From contig UQCW01000001.1 in the NCBI GenBank assembly GCA_900539625.1, positions 87,662-151,661 of the forward strand: a stretch of 64,000 nt of DNA, in the 5' to 3' direction. Below the pieces are notes generated by a model. The model had not been told where the DNA came from, searched no databases, and worked only from the letters and a program-made list of their open reading frames with translations. This stretch comes from an uncultured Prevotella sp. Its GTDB lineage: Bacteria; Bacteroidota; Bacteroidia; Bacteroidales; Bacteroidaceae. How positions within the stretch are numbered: the stretch's first letter is position 1; every line of letters begins with the position of its first letter. This document shows positions 27,024 to 35,617 of this stretch, one piece after another. Both the position numbers and the translations under genes were made by a program.

Positions 27024-29177
27024 ATGAAAGTTTATAATTCTCACGAAATTAAGAACATTGCGCTCCTCGGCAATGACGGATCAGGCAAGACCACTCTCAC
27101 GGAAGCTTTGCTTTTTGAGAGTGGTCTGATAAAACGTCGCGGACGTATTACGGCAAAAAATACGGTGTCGGATTATTTCCCTGTTGAGCAAGATTACGGT
27201 TATTCCGTCTTCTCAACGGTGTTTCATGTGGAATGGAATAACAAAAAGCTGAATATCATCGACTGCCCAGGATCGGATGATTTTGTTGGGGCAGCTATGA
27301 CGGCATTGAATGTGACAGATACGGCAGTTCTGTTGATCAATGGGCAGTTTGGCCCAGAAGTGGGCACGCAAAACCACTTCCGCTATACCGAAAAATTGGG
27401 AAAGCCTGTCATCTTCTTGGTAAACCAACTGGACGATGAGAAATGTGACTACGATGCAATATTGGAAGAGTTGAGCGGCATTTACGGCCCGAAGGTGGTT
27501 CCCGTTCAATATCCCGTTGAAACAGGTCCGGGCTTCAATTCCCTGATTGATGTCATCTTGATGAAGCAGCTCATGTGGGGACCCGATGGCGGCAAGCCGA
27601 CGCTCTCGGAAATTCCCGATTCTGAAAAGGAAAAAGCAGAAGCCATGCACAAGGCGCTCGTTGAAGCCGCTGCCGAGAACGACGAGGGCCTGATGGAGAA
27701 GTTTTTTGAAACCGACCACCTGAGCGAAGACGAGATGCGCGAAGGCATCCGCAAGGGCATGGTGACTCGCTCAATTTTCCCCGTGTTCTGCGTCTGTGCC
27801 TCCAAGAATATGGGCGTTGGCCGTCTGATGGAATTCTTGGGCAACGTGGTGCCGTTTGTTGACGAAATGCCAGCTGTTCACAACACGCGCGGCGTTGAGG
27901 TCAAACCAGACCCTGCCGGCCCAACATCCATCTATTTCTTCAAAACTGGCGTTGAGCCACACATCGGAGAGGTGCAATATTTCAAGGTGATGAGCGGCGT
28001 GGTGAAAGAAGGCGACGATCTGACGAATGCCGACCGCGGTTCCAAGGAGCGTATGGCCCAGTTGTTTGTCTGTGCAGGCTCAAACCGCGAAAAGGTTGAA
28101 AAACTCGAGGCGGGCGACATCGGCTGCACTGTGAAACTGAAGGATGTCAGAACGGGCAACACCTTAAACAGCAAGGATTGCGACAATCGTTTTAATTTTA
28201 TCAAATATCCAAATTCGAAATATACGCGTGCCATCAAGGCCGTCAATGAGGCCGACACGGAAAAGATGATGGTGGCATTAAACCGTATGCGTCAGGAAGA
28301 CCCGACATGGGTGGTTGAACAATCGAAGGAACTGCGCCAGATTCTGGTTCACGGACAGGGCGAATTCCACCTCCGCACGCTGAAATGGCGTTTGGAAAAT
28401 CTTGACAAGATTCCAGTTGAGTTTTACGAGCAGCGCATCCCCTATCGTGAAACCATCACGAAGGCTGCACGCGCCGACTATCGCCATAAGAAGCAGAGCG
28501 GCGGAGCTGGTCAGTTTGGTGAGGTACACCTCATAGTGGAACCCTATAGCGACGGTATGCCCGACCCAACGCTCTACAAGTTTGGCAATCAGGAAATCCG
28601 CATTTCCATGAAAGGCAAGGAAGAGATTCCGTTGGAGTGGGGCGGCAAGCTCGTCTTCATCAACTCGGTTGTTGGAGGAGCTATTGATGCGCGCTTTATG
28701 CCAGCGATTCTGAAGGGTGTGATGAGCCGTATGGAGCAAGGCCCGCTGACGGGTAGCTACGCACGTGACGTTCGCGTCATCGTTTACGACGGCAAGATGC
28801 ATCCCGTAGACAGCAACGAATTGTCGTTTATGCTCGCAGGTCGCCAGGCGTTTAGCGAAGCCTTCAAGGCTGCTGGCCCGAAGATTCTCGAGCCGATTTA
28901 TGATGTCGAAGTATTTGTGCCTGCCGACAAAATGGGTGACGTGATGAGTGACCTTCAAGGCCGTCGCGGCATGATTGTCGGCATGAGCAGCGAAAATGGT
29001 TATGAGAAGCTGCAGGCGAAAGTGCCTCTCAAGGAAATGAGCAATTACTCGACGAGCCTGAGCTCTTTGACTGGAGGACGCGCCAGCTTCATCATGAAGT
29101 TTGCAAGCTACGAACTCGTTCCTGGCGACATCCAGAACAAACTGGTTGAAGCTTTTGAAAAGGAGCAGGCGGAATGA
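27024..29177 (+). CDS. EF-G paralogue with altered GTPase motifs (EF-G2-like)
   Basis: A 717-residue translation factor with all EF-G domains. The P-loop GNDGSGKTT (16-24) is intact, but DxPGH reads DCPGS, so the catalytic His is Ser84. The RGIT segment of switch I reads YGYS (Thr to Ser61), and NKxD reads NQLD (134-137). This fits the EF-G2 described in Bacteroides thetaiotaomicron, which supports translocation without GTP hydrolysis and is induced in carbon starvation. Loss of GTPase here is inferred from the residues. Domain IV has RADYRHKKQSGGAGQFGEV. It is monocistronic between its own promoter and terminator. The housekeeping fusA is not in the window. Confidence 0.9.
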   Translation: MKVYNSHEIKNIALLGNDGSGKTTLTEALLFESGLIKRRGRITAKNTVSDYFPVEQDYGYSVFSTVFHVEWNNKKLNIIDCPGSDDFVGAAMTALNVTDTAVLLINGQFGPEVGTQNHFRYTEKLGKPVIFLVNQLDDEKCDYDAILEELSGIYGPKVVPVQYPVETGPGFNSLIDVILMKQLMWGPDGGKPTLSEIPDSEKEKAEAMHKALVEAAAENDEGLMEKFFETDHLSEDEMREGIRKGMVTRSIFPVFCVCASKNMGVGRLMEFLGNVVPFVDEMPAVHNTRGVEVKPDPAGPTSIYFFKTGVEPHIGEVQYFKVMSGVVKEGDDLTNADRGSKERMAQLFVCAGSNREKVEKLEAGDIGCTVKLKDVRTGNTLNSKDCDNRFNFIKYPNSKYTRAIKAVNEADTEKMMVALNRMRQEDPTWVVEQSKELRQILVHGQGEFHLRTLKWRLENLDKIPVEFYEQRIPYRETITKAARADYRHKKQSGGAGQFGEVHLIVEPYSDGMPDPTLYKFGNQEIRISMKGKEEIPLEWGGKLVFINSVVGGAIDARFMPAILKGVMSRMEQGPLTGSYARDVRVIVYDGKMHPVDSNELSFMLAGRQAFSEAFKAAGPKILEPIYDVEVFVPADKMGDVMSDLQGRRGMIVGMSSENGYEKLQAKVPLKEMSNYSTSLSSLTGGRASFIMKFASYELVPGDIQNKLVEAFEKEQAE

Positions 29178-29199
29178 CGCCGACTGAATGAGAAACAAC

Positions 29200-29240
29200 G
29201 TGTCCCTGGAAAACGCTTTTAAGGGGTTCTTCAGGGACAC
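29200..29240 (+). terminator. Terminator after the EF-G paralogue
   Basis: GTGTCCCTG (29200-29208) pairs perfectly with CAGGGACAC (29232-29240), followed by TTATCTTATTTTT. Confidence 0.8.
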
Positions 29241-29502
29241 TTATCTTATTTTTAGTTTTGGCAAAAAAAAATTTTGAGCAATTTTGGGGATAAGGAGAGT
29301 CGGTTGTTCTTTCTTAGCACTGTCTCTTTTTCCGTTATTGGTATTTGGTCTTGGCCACATAGTCCGCTATGCTCCCTCCTCCAAATTCCAAATCAAGCCA
29401 AAACACGGGTCAAGATTGGTCAATTTATTCTTTCACAAATACTAAGAGTGAAAATTCATAGTAAAACAAAAAGGGGCATTTTCGTACGTGTTCTATAGCA
29501 TA
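29241..29502. other. Intergenic stretch, no gene recognised
   Basis: A+T-rich sequence between the EF-G terminator and the small RNA candidate. No protein-like frame or strong structure was found. Confidence 0.4.
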
Positions 29503-29631
29503 TATTTTTGGGTTTAAAGTCATGCCGCTATAGGTTGTTCGCCCCGCGAACGAAAATTTGATGTTTTTGCTTTCTCGTTAGAAAGCAGATGAAGGAATAG
29601 AGGGGACCTCAAAGGAGGATCCCCTCTTTTT
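29503..29631 (+). ncRNA. Candidate structured small RNA
   Basis: A TAnnTTTG box (TATTTTTG, 29503-29510) is followed within about 115 bases by three separate hairpins. They are GTTCGC/GCGAAC (29537-29551), TGCTTTC/GAAAGCA (29568-29587) and AGAGGGGA/TCCCCTCT (29599-29627), the last running into a T-tract. The EF-G gene upstream already has its own terminator and the downstream gene is on the other strand, so the final hairpin would otherwise have no plus-strand transcript to end. No known RNA family was recognised. Confidence 0.45.
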
Positions 29632-29670
29632 CGTATGTTGAGATATGTGTTTTTCGGACCCAGATATTTC

Positions 29671-30828
29671 TTAAAATCTTGCAGTCACTTGCACGTCGAC
29701 GGTGTTGTAGTGGGAGTCTTTCCCGCGAGCTGCACGGTTGTCGGTGAAGGTGTAGTTGAGCTGGAAGAGCAGGTTTTTGCCGAGCCAGTAATTGCCAGTT
29801 AGTCCGTAGTTCGTGTTCATGGATGCCCACGTGTGTTTGTCGTTGCGGTAGCAGTCGTAATGTCCGAAGACTTTGAACTTTTCGGTCACTGGAACTCCCA
29901 GCGTGGCATACCAAGCGTCGGAGCGGTCGGGGGCACCGGCATCTGTTGTCACTCCGCCGACGGAGCTCATGTATTCTCCTCTGAGGGTCCACTTGCCTTC
30001 ATATTTCAGTCCGCTACCCCAGCGCACGCGTTTCACGCTTTTCAGCTGTTCTCCAGGGTTGGTTGCATTGTATTTTTCGTTGGTGTATTTGCCGTTCCAC
30101 CCGAATCCTCCGATGGCGAGGTTTTTCACGGGCGAGAACCAGAGGCCTCCGATGAGGTCTTTGTGGTGGTCTTTGTCGGCGTGGTTGATGCCTTGCCCGT
30201 TGAAGAAGCCCACTTGATAGTGAAGCAACTTGTGGTTGTCGGCAGCGGGGAATATGTCGCCTTGGAGCTGTATGCCAAGGTCGCGACCCGAACTTTTGTT
30301 GTAGGTTCCTTCGCCGTTGCGGTCGTTGATGGAAGCGAGTTTCATGGTTGCCTGGGAATAGGCTCCGCCACCGATGGCCAGCGGGCTCATGGGGTTTTCA
30401 AATCCGAAGGAACGTTTGAACTGCCCGAGTTTGACGCGCAGGAAATCATATTTCTGCCATTCGATGAAGGCGTCGAGCACGCGCGGCCCTTTGTTTTCTC
30501 CTGGCGCTCCGTTCACTTCGAGCTGGAATTTATAATAGAAATCCTTGTAGACGTGGCCATCGGCATAGAGGCGGATGAAGCGGAGATCGAAGCCTCCGTT
30601 TGTGGCTTGTCCTTTCCGGTCGTTGACGGAATATTTTCCCATGATATAGCCGCCGAATTTCATGGTGGGCTGCATTTCCTGCATGAGGGCGGTGGTGGCT
30701 TTCGGCGTGATGACGTAGCCAGGCGTTTCGTAGTCGGGGTCTTGAAATTCGTTGTCTTTATGAATGTCTTCTGCGTTTCCTACAAGCGGGAGCAGGGTTG
30801 CAAACGAACAGAGTAATGCTTTTTTCAT
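29671..30828 (-). CDS. OprP/OprO-type outer-membrane porin
   Basis: A 385-residue beta-barrel protein with a signal peptide (MKKALLCSFATLLPLVGNAE). The barrel shows repeated strands with alternating aromatic residues and ends in a strand closing with Phe (VQVTARF), the outer-membrane assembly signal. The family includes phosphate- and polyphosphate-selective channels; the substrate is not shown. The start at 30828 is chosen because it gives the signal peptide; the frame continues upstream with unlikely sequence. A paralogue lies at 57657. Confidence 0.85.
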   Translation of the reverse strand: MKKALLCSFATLLPLVGNAEDIHKDNEFQDPDYETPGYVITPKATTALMQEMQPTMKFGGYIMGKYSVNDRKGQATNGGFDLRFIRLYADGHVYKDFYYKFQLEVNGAPGENKGPRVLDAFIEWQKYDFLRVKLGQFKRSFGFENPMSPLAIGGGAYSQATMKLASINDRNGEGTYNKSSGRDLGIQLQGDIFPAADNHKLLHYQVGFFNGQGINHADKDHHKDLIGGLWFSPVKNLAIGGFGWNGKYTNEKYNATNPGEQLKSVKRVRWGSGLKYEGKWTLRGEYMSSVGGVTTDAGAPDRSDAWYATLGVPVTEKFKVFGHYDCYRNDKHTWASMNTNYGLTGNYWLGKNLLFQLNYTFTDNRAARGKDSHYNTVDVQVTARF

Positions 30829-30939
30829 AGTGTGGTTTTTTGTCTTTGGGGTGGAGGCGTGATGCTGGTGTATGGGGGAGAGACGGTTGCGGCAACCAAA
30901 CGGGTGTTTCTCTCTGAATCTTGCACACGGCAAAATGGT

Positions 30940-30980
30940 AAAGCAACCTGTTGCAATATTGCAGGCAGACAGGTTGCTTT
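30940..30980 (-). terminator. Hairpin after the MaoC-family gene
   Basis: AAAGCAACCTG (30940-30950) and CAGGTTGCTTT (30970-30980) form a perfect 11-bp stem, 14 bases beyond the MaoC stop. The T-rich flank is better on the plus strand, so the direction of action is uncertain. Confidence 0.6.
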
Positions 30981-30994
30981 TGTTTTGGTCTTTT

Positions 30995-31456
30995 TTAATT
31001 GAAATGATAGAGGAAGGTGGCGACGCCTGTGAGCGCCGGTTTCTTCTGGTCTTTGATCTCGATGGTAAATTTGATTTCCACTTTGCAGATGCCACGGAGG
31101 TTGGCAATGGATTGCAGCGTGGTGACGAGGCGTACGCTTTGTCCGCTCAAAACGGCTTGGCCGAATTTCATCTTGTCCATGCCGTAGTTGACCATCATCT
31201 TCAGGTTGTTGACTTCAACAATCTGCTCCCACATGTAGGGGAGAAGGGAGAGTGTCAGGTAGCCGTGAACGATTGTTTGTCCGAAGGGGCCGGCTTTTGC
31301 ACGCTCTGGGTCAACGTGAATCCATTGGTGGTCGAGGGTGGCATCGGCAAACTGGTTGATGCGTTCTTGGCTGACTTCGAGCCATTCGGATGTGCCGAGA
31401 ACTTCGCCCACGTGTGTGGCGAAGTCGTCGTAGGAGTTGATGACAAGTTTTTGCAT
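30995..31456 (-). CDS. MaoC-family (R)-enoyl-CoA hydratase-like protein
   Basis: A 153-residue hot-dog fold protein. The hydratase segment is visible: FADATLDHQWIHVDPERA, then GPFGQTIVHGYLTLSLL, with Asp and His at the usual catalytic spacing. MaoC proteins hydrate enoyl-CoA thioesters; the chain length and pathway are unknown. It sits between two porin genes, so the context gives no pathway clue. Confidence 0.85.
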   Translation of the reverse strand: MQKLVINSYDDFATHVGEVLGTSEWLEVSQERINQFADATLDHQWIHVDPERAKAGPFGQTIVHGYLTLSLLPYMWEQIVEVNNLKMMVNYGMDKMKFGQAVLSGQSVRLVTTLQSIANLRGICKVEIKFTIEIKDQKKPALTGVATFLYHFN

Positions 31457-31558
31457 AATGTATGGGGTTGTTTTTTGTTTGGGCCGCCCGCCTTTCCTGC
31501 TCTTCGGCAGTTTTTTTGATGAACGACTGCCAGGGGGCGGGGAAGAGGACGTTTTGGC

Positions 31559-33799
31559 TCAGTTAAAGAAATTCCATGAAATGCCCAGGCGGAGGACCAT
31601 CTGGTTTAGCGGATAATGGGGCACGAGAAAGGGTTTTCCGCTGCCGCTCTTATAGTTGACGTGTGACGCCATGATGTAGAAGCGCGTGCTCTTCAGATGG
31701 AAATTGGCGTAGACGTTGACCCAGGGGTAGCTGCCTGTTTTTGTGGCGTGGTCGGGGTCTTGCACGACGTAACTTCCGATGAGGGGCGAATAGGTCAGCG
31801 CTTTATATGCCGTGAAAAAGCGTGCATCGGCGCCAAATTCCGTGAGTAGCACGTGGGCAATGCGGAAGCGCAGATATAGGTTGCTCCAAACGGAAAATGC
31901 CGGCAGTGGAAGAATTTCCTTCTCGGAGGTGGTTTGCGCCGTCAGTTCGTTTTCCCAATTGAGGATGCCCCATGTGAGGTCTTGTCTGAGAGAGGCTGAA
32001 AGCGCCTGGATGTTTTTCCTTTTTTGCAGGGCTTCAACGCCGCTGCGGAAGAGCGTTGTGCCCTCAGAGGTGGTGACGGGCGTCAGCCGTTCTTGGAAAT
32101 AGGCGTGGTTTTGCAGCGTTTGCAGGGCAACTGACAGGCGTGTGCGCTTGTATGCGATGGTGCCGCCAGCGCTGGCGCTGAACGTGCGGTCGTATGACTT
32201 GTCCCACCATGCGTTGCGGGCGTGGTAGGTGCGTTGGTAGAAGGTTGGTTGCTCGCCGCGTGTGTTGCCAAACAGATTGACTTTCAATGTGTCGCTATGT
32301 AGGGGGATGGCGAGGCCGACATTGGCGGAGACGTTGAATTCACCCCAGCTCTTGCCCGTGTTTCGCAGTTCGCCCAGGAGGTCGTAGTGGAACAGACGGC
32401 TCTGCTTGCTAAACAACTGCGCACCGATGGTGAAGTAGTTTTCCGTGTAGCGCGTTTCAAGGCGCTGCTGGTCGGGGAGGGTGTATTTATAGAAATCGTG
32501 TCTCACGAAGAGGCGCAATCCTGATTTGACCCATTTGTTGAAGCCCTCTCGGAGTTCCAGGGCCAGTGTGTTTTCAACGTGTATGTTTTTTGTGTAGTCA
32601 TTGGCAGAGTCGCCTGGCAGGTAGAAGTCGTTGAAATAACGGTCGGCCCCAGCGGCGCGTGTCAGGTTTGAAAGGAAGCGCCTGTTGTTGTGTTCGAGGC
32701 GCATGGTGTGGATGAAGCCGACAACGGGCACAAATTCGGGGATGAGTTTTGAGAGTGTGTCCTCAGCGGCTTCCATGTCTTTGGCGGCTGTTTGTGTGGC
32801 AGAGACAAGTTTGGCGTTAGCGTTGGAGGTTGGCATGCTGTCGCGACGTGTGGTGTCGGCAGGCATGCCAGCGTTTTTCACGACTTTCGAGAGTAGTTTG
32901 TTTTTCGGTGCAAACTGGCGGGCATTGACAATGTGGCCGTCTTTGTCGCGGTGGCGCGTGAAGCCGAGGTTGTAGTTGTGTGTCAGATAGAACGTATTGA
33001 CGTTCATCTTGTTCCATGATTTTGACAGCCGTGTTGGCATGTCGGCGGTTCCGTATTTCGTTGGAAACGTTTCGGGGCGTGTGACGTAGTCGTCGCTTTC
33101 AATACCTCCGTTCTCGGAATTTTTGAGGTGATTGGCGCTGTATGCCGTGTGCAGATTATAGGTGTCTGAAATGTAGGAGGCGAACAGCGTGCCGTTGAAA
33201 TGTGCGGTCGACTGGCTTTGGTAGTAGCCGCGACCATAGAGGTAGTCGAGTTTGAATCCGGCGCCGAAGCGTTTTCCCGCATTGGTGGCAAAGAGGGCAC
33301 GTATGCGGTCTTCCCCGTTTTGCTTATTGCCGCATTCGTGGTAAGTGATGTTGGTTATCGGCGATTTTGTATTGGTGAACAACAGGTCGCTGATTGGCGT
33401 GAGGAAGTAATCGTAGGGCTTGGCAAAGATGAACTGTGGGGAGAAGGTGCGTTCAAGGTTGTCAGAGAGAATGCGGGAATTTCTCGGAGAACCCAGGTTG
33501 CCAGTATAGTTATAGTGGCCTGTTGTGCCACCAGTGAAAGCTTCGTTTTGAAACAGGTGGGGGAGTGTGTCGGGTTCGGCTTTTATGATGTCGCCAAAGC
33601 GCGGGTTGATTTTCCAGACGTAGAGCCCAATTGGTACGTTCTCTGTTTTGACAGTGTCAGTGTCGTTGTTCCAGTGGGAATCACCGTCATTCATTGCACC
33701 GTTGGCGCGCAGAATCGTGTTTTGCGCGACAGACGCTGTGGAGAAAATCATGAGGATGACTCCGAGCAAGAGATGCTGAAGGACGTTGTTTTTATTCAT
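31559..33799 (-). CDS. Putative Bacteroidetes outer-membrane porin
   Basis: A 746-residue protein with a signal peptide (MNKNNVLQHLLLGVILMIF, cleavage near SVAQ). A long run of amphipathic strands ends in a strand closing LGISWNFFN. It resembles the large putative porin family of Bacteroidetes, whose substrates are unknown. The start at 33799 overlaps the 3' end of the PAP2 gene by 8 bases, which suggests translational coupling. A longer start at 33844 would precede the signal peptide with 15 residues and is less likely. Confidence 0.8.
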   Translation of the reverse strand: MNKNNVLQHLLLGVILMIFSTASVAQNTILRANGAMNDGDSHWNNDTDTVKTENVPIGLYVWKINPRFGDIIKAEPDTLPHLFQNEAFTGGTTGHYNYTGNLGSPRNSRILSDNLERTFSPQFIFAKPYDYFLTPISDLLFTNTKSPITNITYHECGNKQNGEDRIRALFATNAGKRFGAGFKLDYLYGRGYYQSQSTAHFNGTLFASYISDTYNLHTAYSANHLKNSENGGIESDDYVTRPETFPTKYGTADMPTRLSKSWNKMNVNTFYLTHNYNLGFTRHRDKDGHIVNARQFAPKNKLLSKVVKNAGMPADTTRRDSMPTSNANAKLVSATQTAAKDMEAAEDTLSKLIPEFVPVVGFIHTMRLEHNNRRFLSNLTRAAGADRYFNDFYLPGDSANDYTKNIHVENTLALELREGFNKWVKSGLRLFVRHDFYKYTLPDQQRLETRYTENYFTIGAQLFSKQSRLFHYDLLGELRNTGKSWGEFNVSANVGLAIPLHSDTLKVNLFGNTRGEQPTFYQRTYHARNAWWDKSYDRTFSASAGGTIAYKRTRLSVALQTLQNHAYFQERLTPVTTSEGTTLFRSGVEALQKRKNIQALSASLRQDLTWGILNWENELTAQTTSEKEILPLPAFSVWSNLYLRFRIAHVLLTEFGADARFFTAYKALTYSPLIGSYVVQDPDHATKTGSYPWVNVYANFHLKSTRFYIMASHVNYKSGSGKPFLVPHYPLNQMVLRLGISWNFFN

Positions 33800-34493
33800 A
33801 AATGCAGAAGAGGGCTTTAAATGTGGAATAGATGAATGAGGCATACAGGGTGGTGGCCAGGAGCGTTGCGTCGGCTATGGCGAAACCAGTTTTTGTTTGT
33901 ATGTCGCTGCCCAACGTGTGGCTACTGCGTTCACAATGGCGGGGGAGGAAGCGACAGGCCAGTTTGTAGACGCTCCAGCCGACGAGAATGCCGCAGATGG
34001 TGCCGCAAAGGATGTTGCCAGCATAATGGACGCCAAGGTACATGCGCGACCAGCAGTTGGCCAACGCCCACAGAATCATTGATTGTGTCAAGGCTTTGTG
34101 GCGTATCAGCAGGGCTGTGAAGGAGGTGACGGCAAATGTGTTTGCCGCATGGCTGGAGAAGAAACCATAGCGCCCGCCACGATAGTCGGCCACAATGTCA
34201 ACGTCCAGCATGATGAGCGGCGAGTTGCTCGGACGATAGCGGGCTACAAGTGGCTTGAAGATGCCGGAAGCTATCTGGTCGGCCAGCAGGATGCAGAGCG
34301 CCAGGGCTGCGATGATGATCAGAATGTCTTTCATCTCACCGTTGCGTATGACCACATACAGGAGCATGGCGGCTGCGGCAATCCATGTCATCGTGCTTGT
34401 GATGCTGAGGGCAAAGGCATCAAGCCATAATGAATGGCTGCCGTTGACTGCCAATGTCAGCCACGTGTCGATATTTTGTAGTTGTTCCAGCAT
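33792..34493 (-). CDS. PAP2-family membrane phosphatase
   Basis: A 233-residue membrane protein with about six hydrophobic segments. The phosphatase signature is spread over three pieces: KPLVARYRPS near 74-83, FSSHAANTF near 112-120, and SRMYLGVHYAGNILCG near 147-162. These supply the Arg, Ser-His and Arg-His residues. Possible substrates are undecaprenyl diphosphate or lipid A phosphates; not resolved. It lies downstream of batE in the same direction. Confidence 0.88.
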   Translation of the reverse strand: MLEQLQNIDTWLTLAVNGSHSLWLDAFALSITSTMTWIAAAAMLLYVVIRNGEMKDILIIIAALALCILLADQIASGIFKPLVARYRPSNSPLIMLDVDIVADYRGGRYGFFSSHAANTFAVTSFTALLIRHKALTQSMILWALANCWSRMYLGVHYAGNILCGTICGILVGWSVYKLACRFLPRHCERSSHTLGSDIQTKTGFAIADATLLATTLYASFIYSTFKALFCIYE

Positions 34494-34623
34494 AAATATT
34501 CTTTAGATATGTAGGTGTGGGGTTGGCAGACAAGTTGCCAGTGAAGATGGAGCGCTGCTAACTATTGGACGAGGTGCAGCCTGTGTTATGCAAATTTATC
34601 AGAAATAATCGGATTAGGCGGCA

Positions 34624-35472
34624 TCAGACAGGCATAAAATGCCCGCTGTTTGCCCAACCTTCGCATGTTTTGTCGCTCGTTTGCACCATGATTTTTCCTT
34701 CCGAGCCGTTTTTGAGAAGTCGTACGGTTGTGCCAGCCCGCAGTATGTTTTTCTTCGCTTTCCCGTTTTCGTCCTCTATGGTTGAGTCTTGTAAGGCGAC
34801 GGCGTATGTGTCGTTGTGAAAGCGATGGTATTGCAGGCTGGCATTGGTGGTAGCCAATGCAAAGGCGGCAATGGCGAACGGCATGATGAAAGAGGCGATT
34901 TTTTTCGGCAGGCGTTGGCGCGTCATTCTGCGCAGGACGATAAGAAATGTTGTTAGCGAGAAGAACAACATGGCCATTGTGCCCCATTGGTCAACAGAGA
35001 AGTAAGCTGTTAGGTCGTTGAACCAGGTGATGAAGAACATTTCTGAAGGCGGATTCTCCGAAACTCCCAGTTTGCTACGGCAGACTTCCAAGTTATGGCG
35101 GGCATCTTTATGGCGGGGCTCATATTTCAAGGCCTTTTCGTAGTTAAGAATGGCGCGCGGCAGATTGTTCTTGCGATAGTAAGCATTTCCGAGGTTGTAA
35201 AGGACGTCGACATCAACTCCCGCTTTCAGAAGTTGCTCATATCCGGCAATCGCCTTGTCGTATGCCTTTTCCATATACGCCGAATCGGCAGCTTGCTTGT
35301 TGGCGTTTGGGCGTTCGTTTACTTGTTTGTCGGCGGTTGCCGTGGGAATTTGCTCTCCGTTGCTACCGTTTGCCGGTTCGATGGATTCGGCAAAGGCGAA
35401 GGTGCCCGCTGCTTGCAGAAGGAACCAAGTGAGCAGCGTGAAGAGACTTTTATTTATCTTGTTGTGTTTCAT
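34624..35472 (-). CDS. batE: BatE, TPR and SH3-like protein of the aerotolerance operon
   Basis: A 282-residue protein with a signal peptide (residues 1-28), two TPR motifs (about 65-135, including YNLGNAYYRKNNLPRAI), two membrane segments (about 160-215) and an SH3-like C-terminus (about 220-280, ending CEGWANSGHFMPV). This order is typical of BatE. The bat operon is linked to oxygen tolerance in Bacteroides fragilis; its mechanism is not established. It is the last bat gene here. Confidence 0.85.
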   Translation of the reverse strand: MKHNKINKSLFTLLTWFLLQAAGTFAFAESIEPANGSNGEQIPTATADKQVNERPNANKQAADSAYMEKAYDKAIAGYEQLLKAGVDVDVLYNLGNAYYRKNNLPRAILNYEKALKYEPRHKDARHNLEVCRSKLGVSENPPSEMFFITWFNDLTAYFSVDQWGTMAMLFFSLTTFLIVLRRMTRQRLPKKIASFIMPFAIAAFALATTNASLQYHRFHNDTYAVALQDSTIEDENGKAKKNILRAGTTVRLLKNGSEGKIMVQTSDKTCEGWANSGHFMPV

Positions 35473-35617
35473 TCGCTTATAGTGATGTTGCTGACTTATG
35501 AAACAATTTTTGTGGCGCTATCTTGTGTGCGTGGGGCGTGGTGTAAGAGCGTCTTTGGTTGTTTCGTGTTTGTCTTTTCTTGAAACATTGGGCAGTGCAG
35601 AATGTGCAGACTGCTTG

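Noticed and set aside
29833..30816. Long open frame on the plus strand opposite the porin
   Set aside because: It is the antisense of a well-supported porin gene, with biased composition and no family resemblance.
33200..33820. 206-residue open frame on the plus strand
   Set aside because: Antisense of the large porin gene, without any protein signature.
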